From QQUJ01 sp050287605 (GTDB lineage: Bacteria; Pseudomonadota; Gammaproteobacteria; QQUJ01): DNA of 64,000 nucleotides. Position 1 is the stretch's first letter. Every line of letters starts with the position of its first letter. Positions 63,815 through 64,000 of the stretch are shown here, piece after piece. The notes beneath the pieces are model-generated. The model was not told the DNA's origin. It saw only the letters and a list, made by a program, of their open reading frames with translations, and made no database searches. The translations under genes were made by a program, and so were the position numbers. Location of the stretch: contig JBNKCG010000119.1 in NCBI GenBank assembly GCA_050287605.1, forward strand, positions 1-64,000. The letters run 5' to 3'.

Positions 63815-64000
63815 ACCGAGTCCCCACGGTCGCTATGCACACACCGGTTCGGTATCCTGCCGACCGGGGAGGCTTGCCTATTCGTTGTTGCGGCATCGGG
63901 CGGCGGCGACTTCACACCGATTTACACACTTGGAATCAGTATAACCCCACCCATGGGCGACGCGACAAACGTCCGCCGGCGACAATTCCCTATCGATCAT
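63815..64000. other. Upstream region of the GGDEF-EAL gene
   Basis: 186 bases up to the window edge. It should contain the promoter of the GGDEF-EAL gene; no gene or clear site could be supported. Confidence 0.3.

Overview
The window is a GC-rich chromosomal segment from a proteobacterium, probably a gamma- or betaproteobacterium with facultatively anaerobic, metal-rich respiratory metabolism. This is inferred from the gene families (NtrC-type sigma-54 activators, FdhD/DUF3305/DUF3306 formate dehydrogenase cluster, c-type cytochromes, GGDEF/EAL proteins), not from a marker gene. I saw no rRNA, tRNA, CRISPR array, transposase or phage gene.

Layout. 1-5.9 kb: an AcoR-type sigma-54 activator (cut by the window edge) faces a periplasmic PQQ alcohol dehydrogenase module (quinoprotein with a lanthanide-type Asp pair, c-type cytochrome, binding protein); a canonical -24/-12 promoter and an FNR-like box lie between them. 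6.0-9.3 kb: proton P-type ATPase plus polyphosphate kinase 2. 9.5-14.8 kb: a tungsten aldehyde oxidoreductase operon with its own radical SAM maturase, an unknown protein, a MoaD/ThiS-like carrier and a ThiF/MoeB-like activator. 14.8-20.6 kb: NAD kinase, a small exported protein, a membrane GGDEF/EAL protein and a class V aminotransferase.

20.6-31.5 kb holds the most unusual region. Fourteen tightly packed minus-strand genes encode a class I isoprenoid-synthase-like protein, a geranylgeranyl-reductase-family flavoprotein, a GH13 glycosidase and eleven proteins I cannot assign. Several of the eleven are Cys/His-rich or Pro-rich, or carry related amphipathic helices, Ig-like beta domains or short tandem repeats; two are C-terminal paralogues. 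A type 2 isopentenyl-diphosphate isomerase is divergent from this run. My inference is a dedicated isoprenoid product associated with a self-assembling or surface-coating protein set. This is the best candidate for an undescribed system.

31.6-42.8 kb: molybdopterin synthase (moaE, moaD), a complete Cys-type formate dehydrogenase operon with its chaperone, polyferredoxin and DUF3305/DUF3306 proteins, and divergent moaA and fdhD. mobA and mobB follow at 52.8-53.9 kb. 42.8-47.4 kb: acetyltransferase, DsbA-fold isomerase, ornithine-cyclodeaminase homologue, D-amino-acid dehydrogenase homologue and a lipoprotein. 47.4-57.1 kb: a diheme cytochrome c, cytochrome c', and two sensor kinase/sigma-54 response regulator pairs. 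The second pair faces a Sel1-repeat protein through a palindromic sigma-54-like promoter. 57.2-64 kb: Sel1 protein, DUF599 membrane protein, an exported helical protein that may start at AUC, and a 1437-residue PAS/GAF/GGDEF/EAL protein.

Much of the window is linked by Mo/W chemistry: AOR and FdhA are the likely clients of MoaA/D/E, MobA/B, FdhD and the AOR-specific carrier pair. Alcohol, aldehyde and formate oxidation could form a connected electron-donating pathway, but the substrates are not shown by the sequence.
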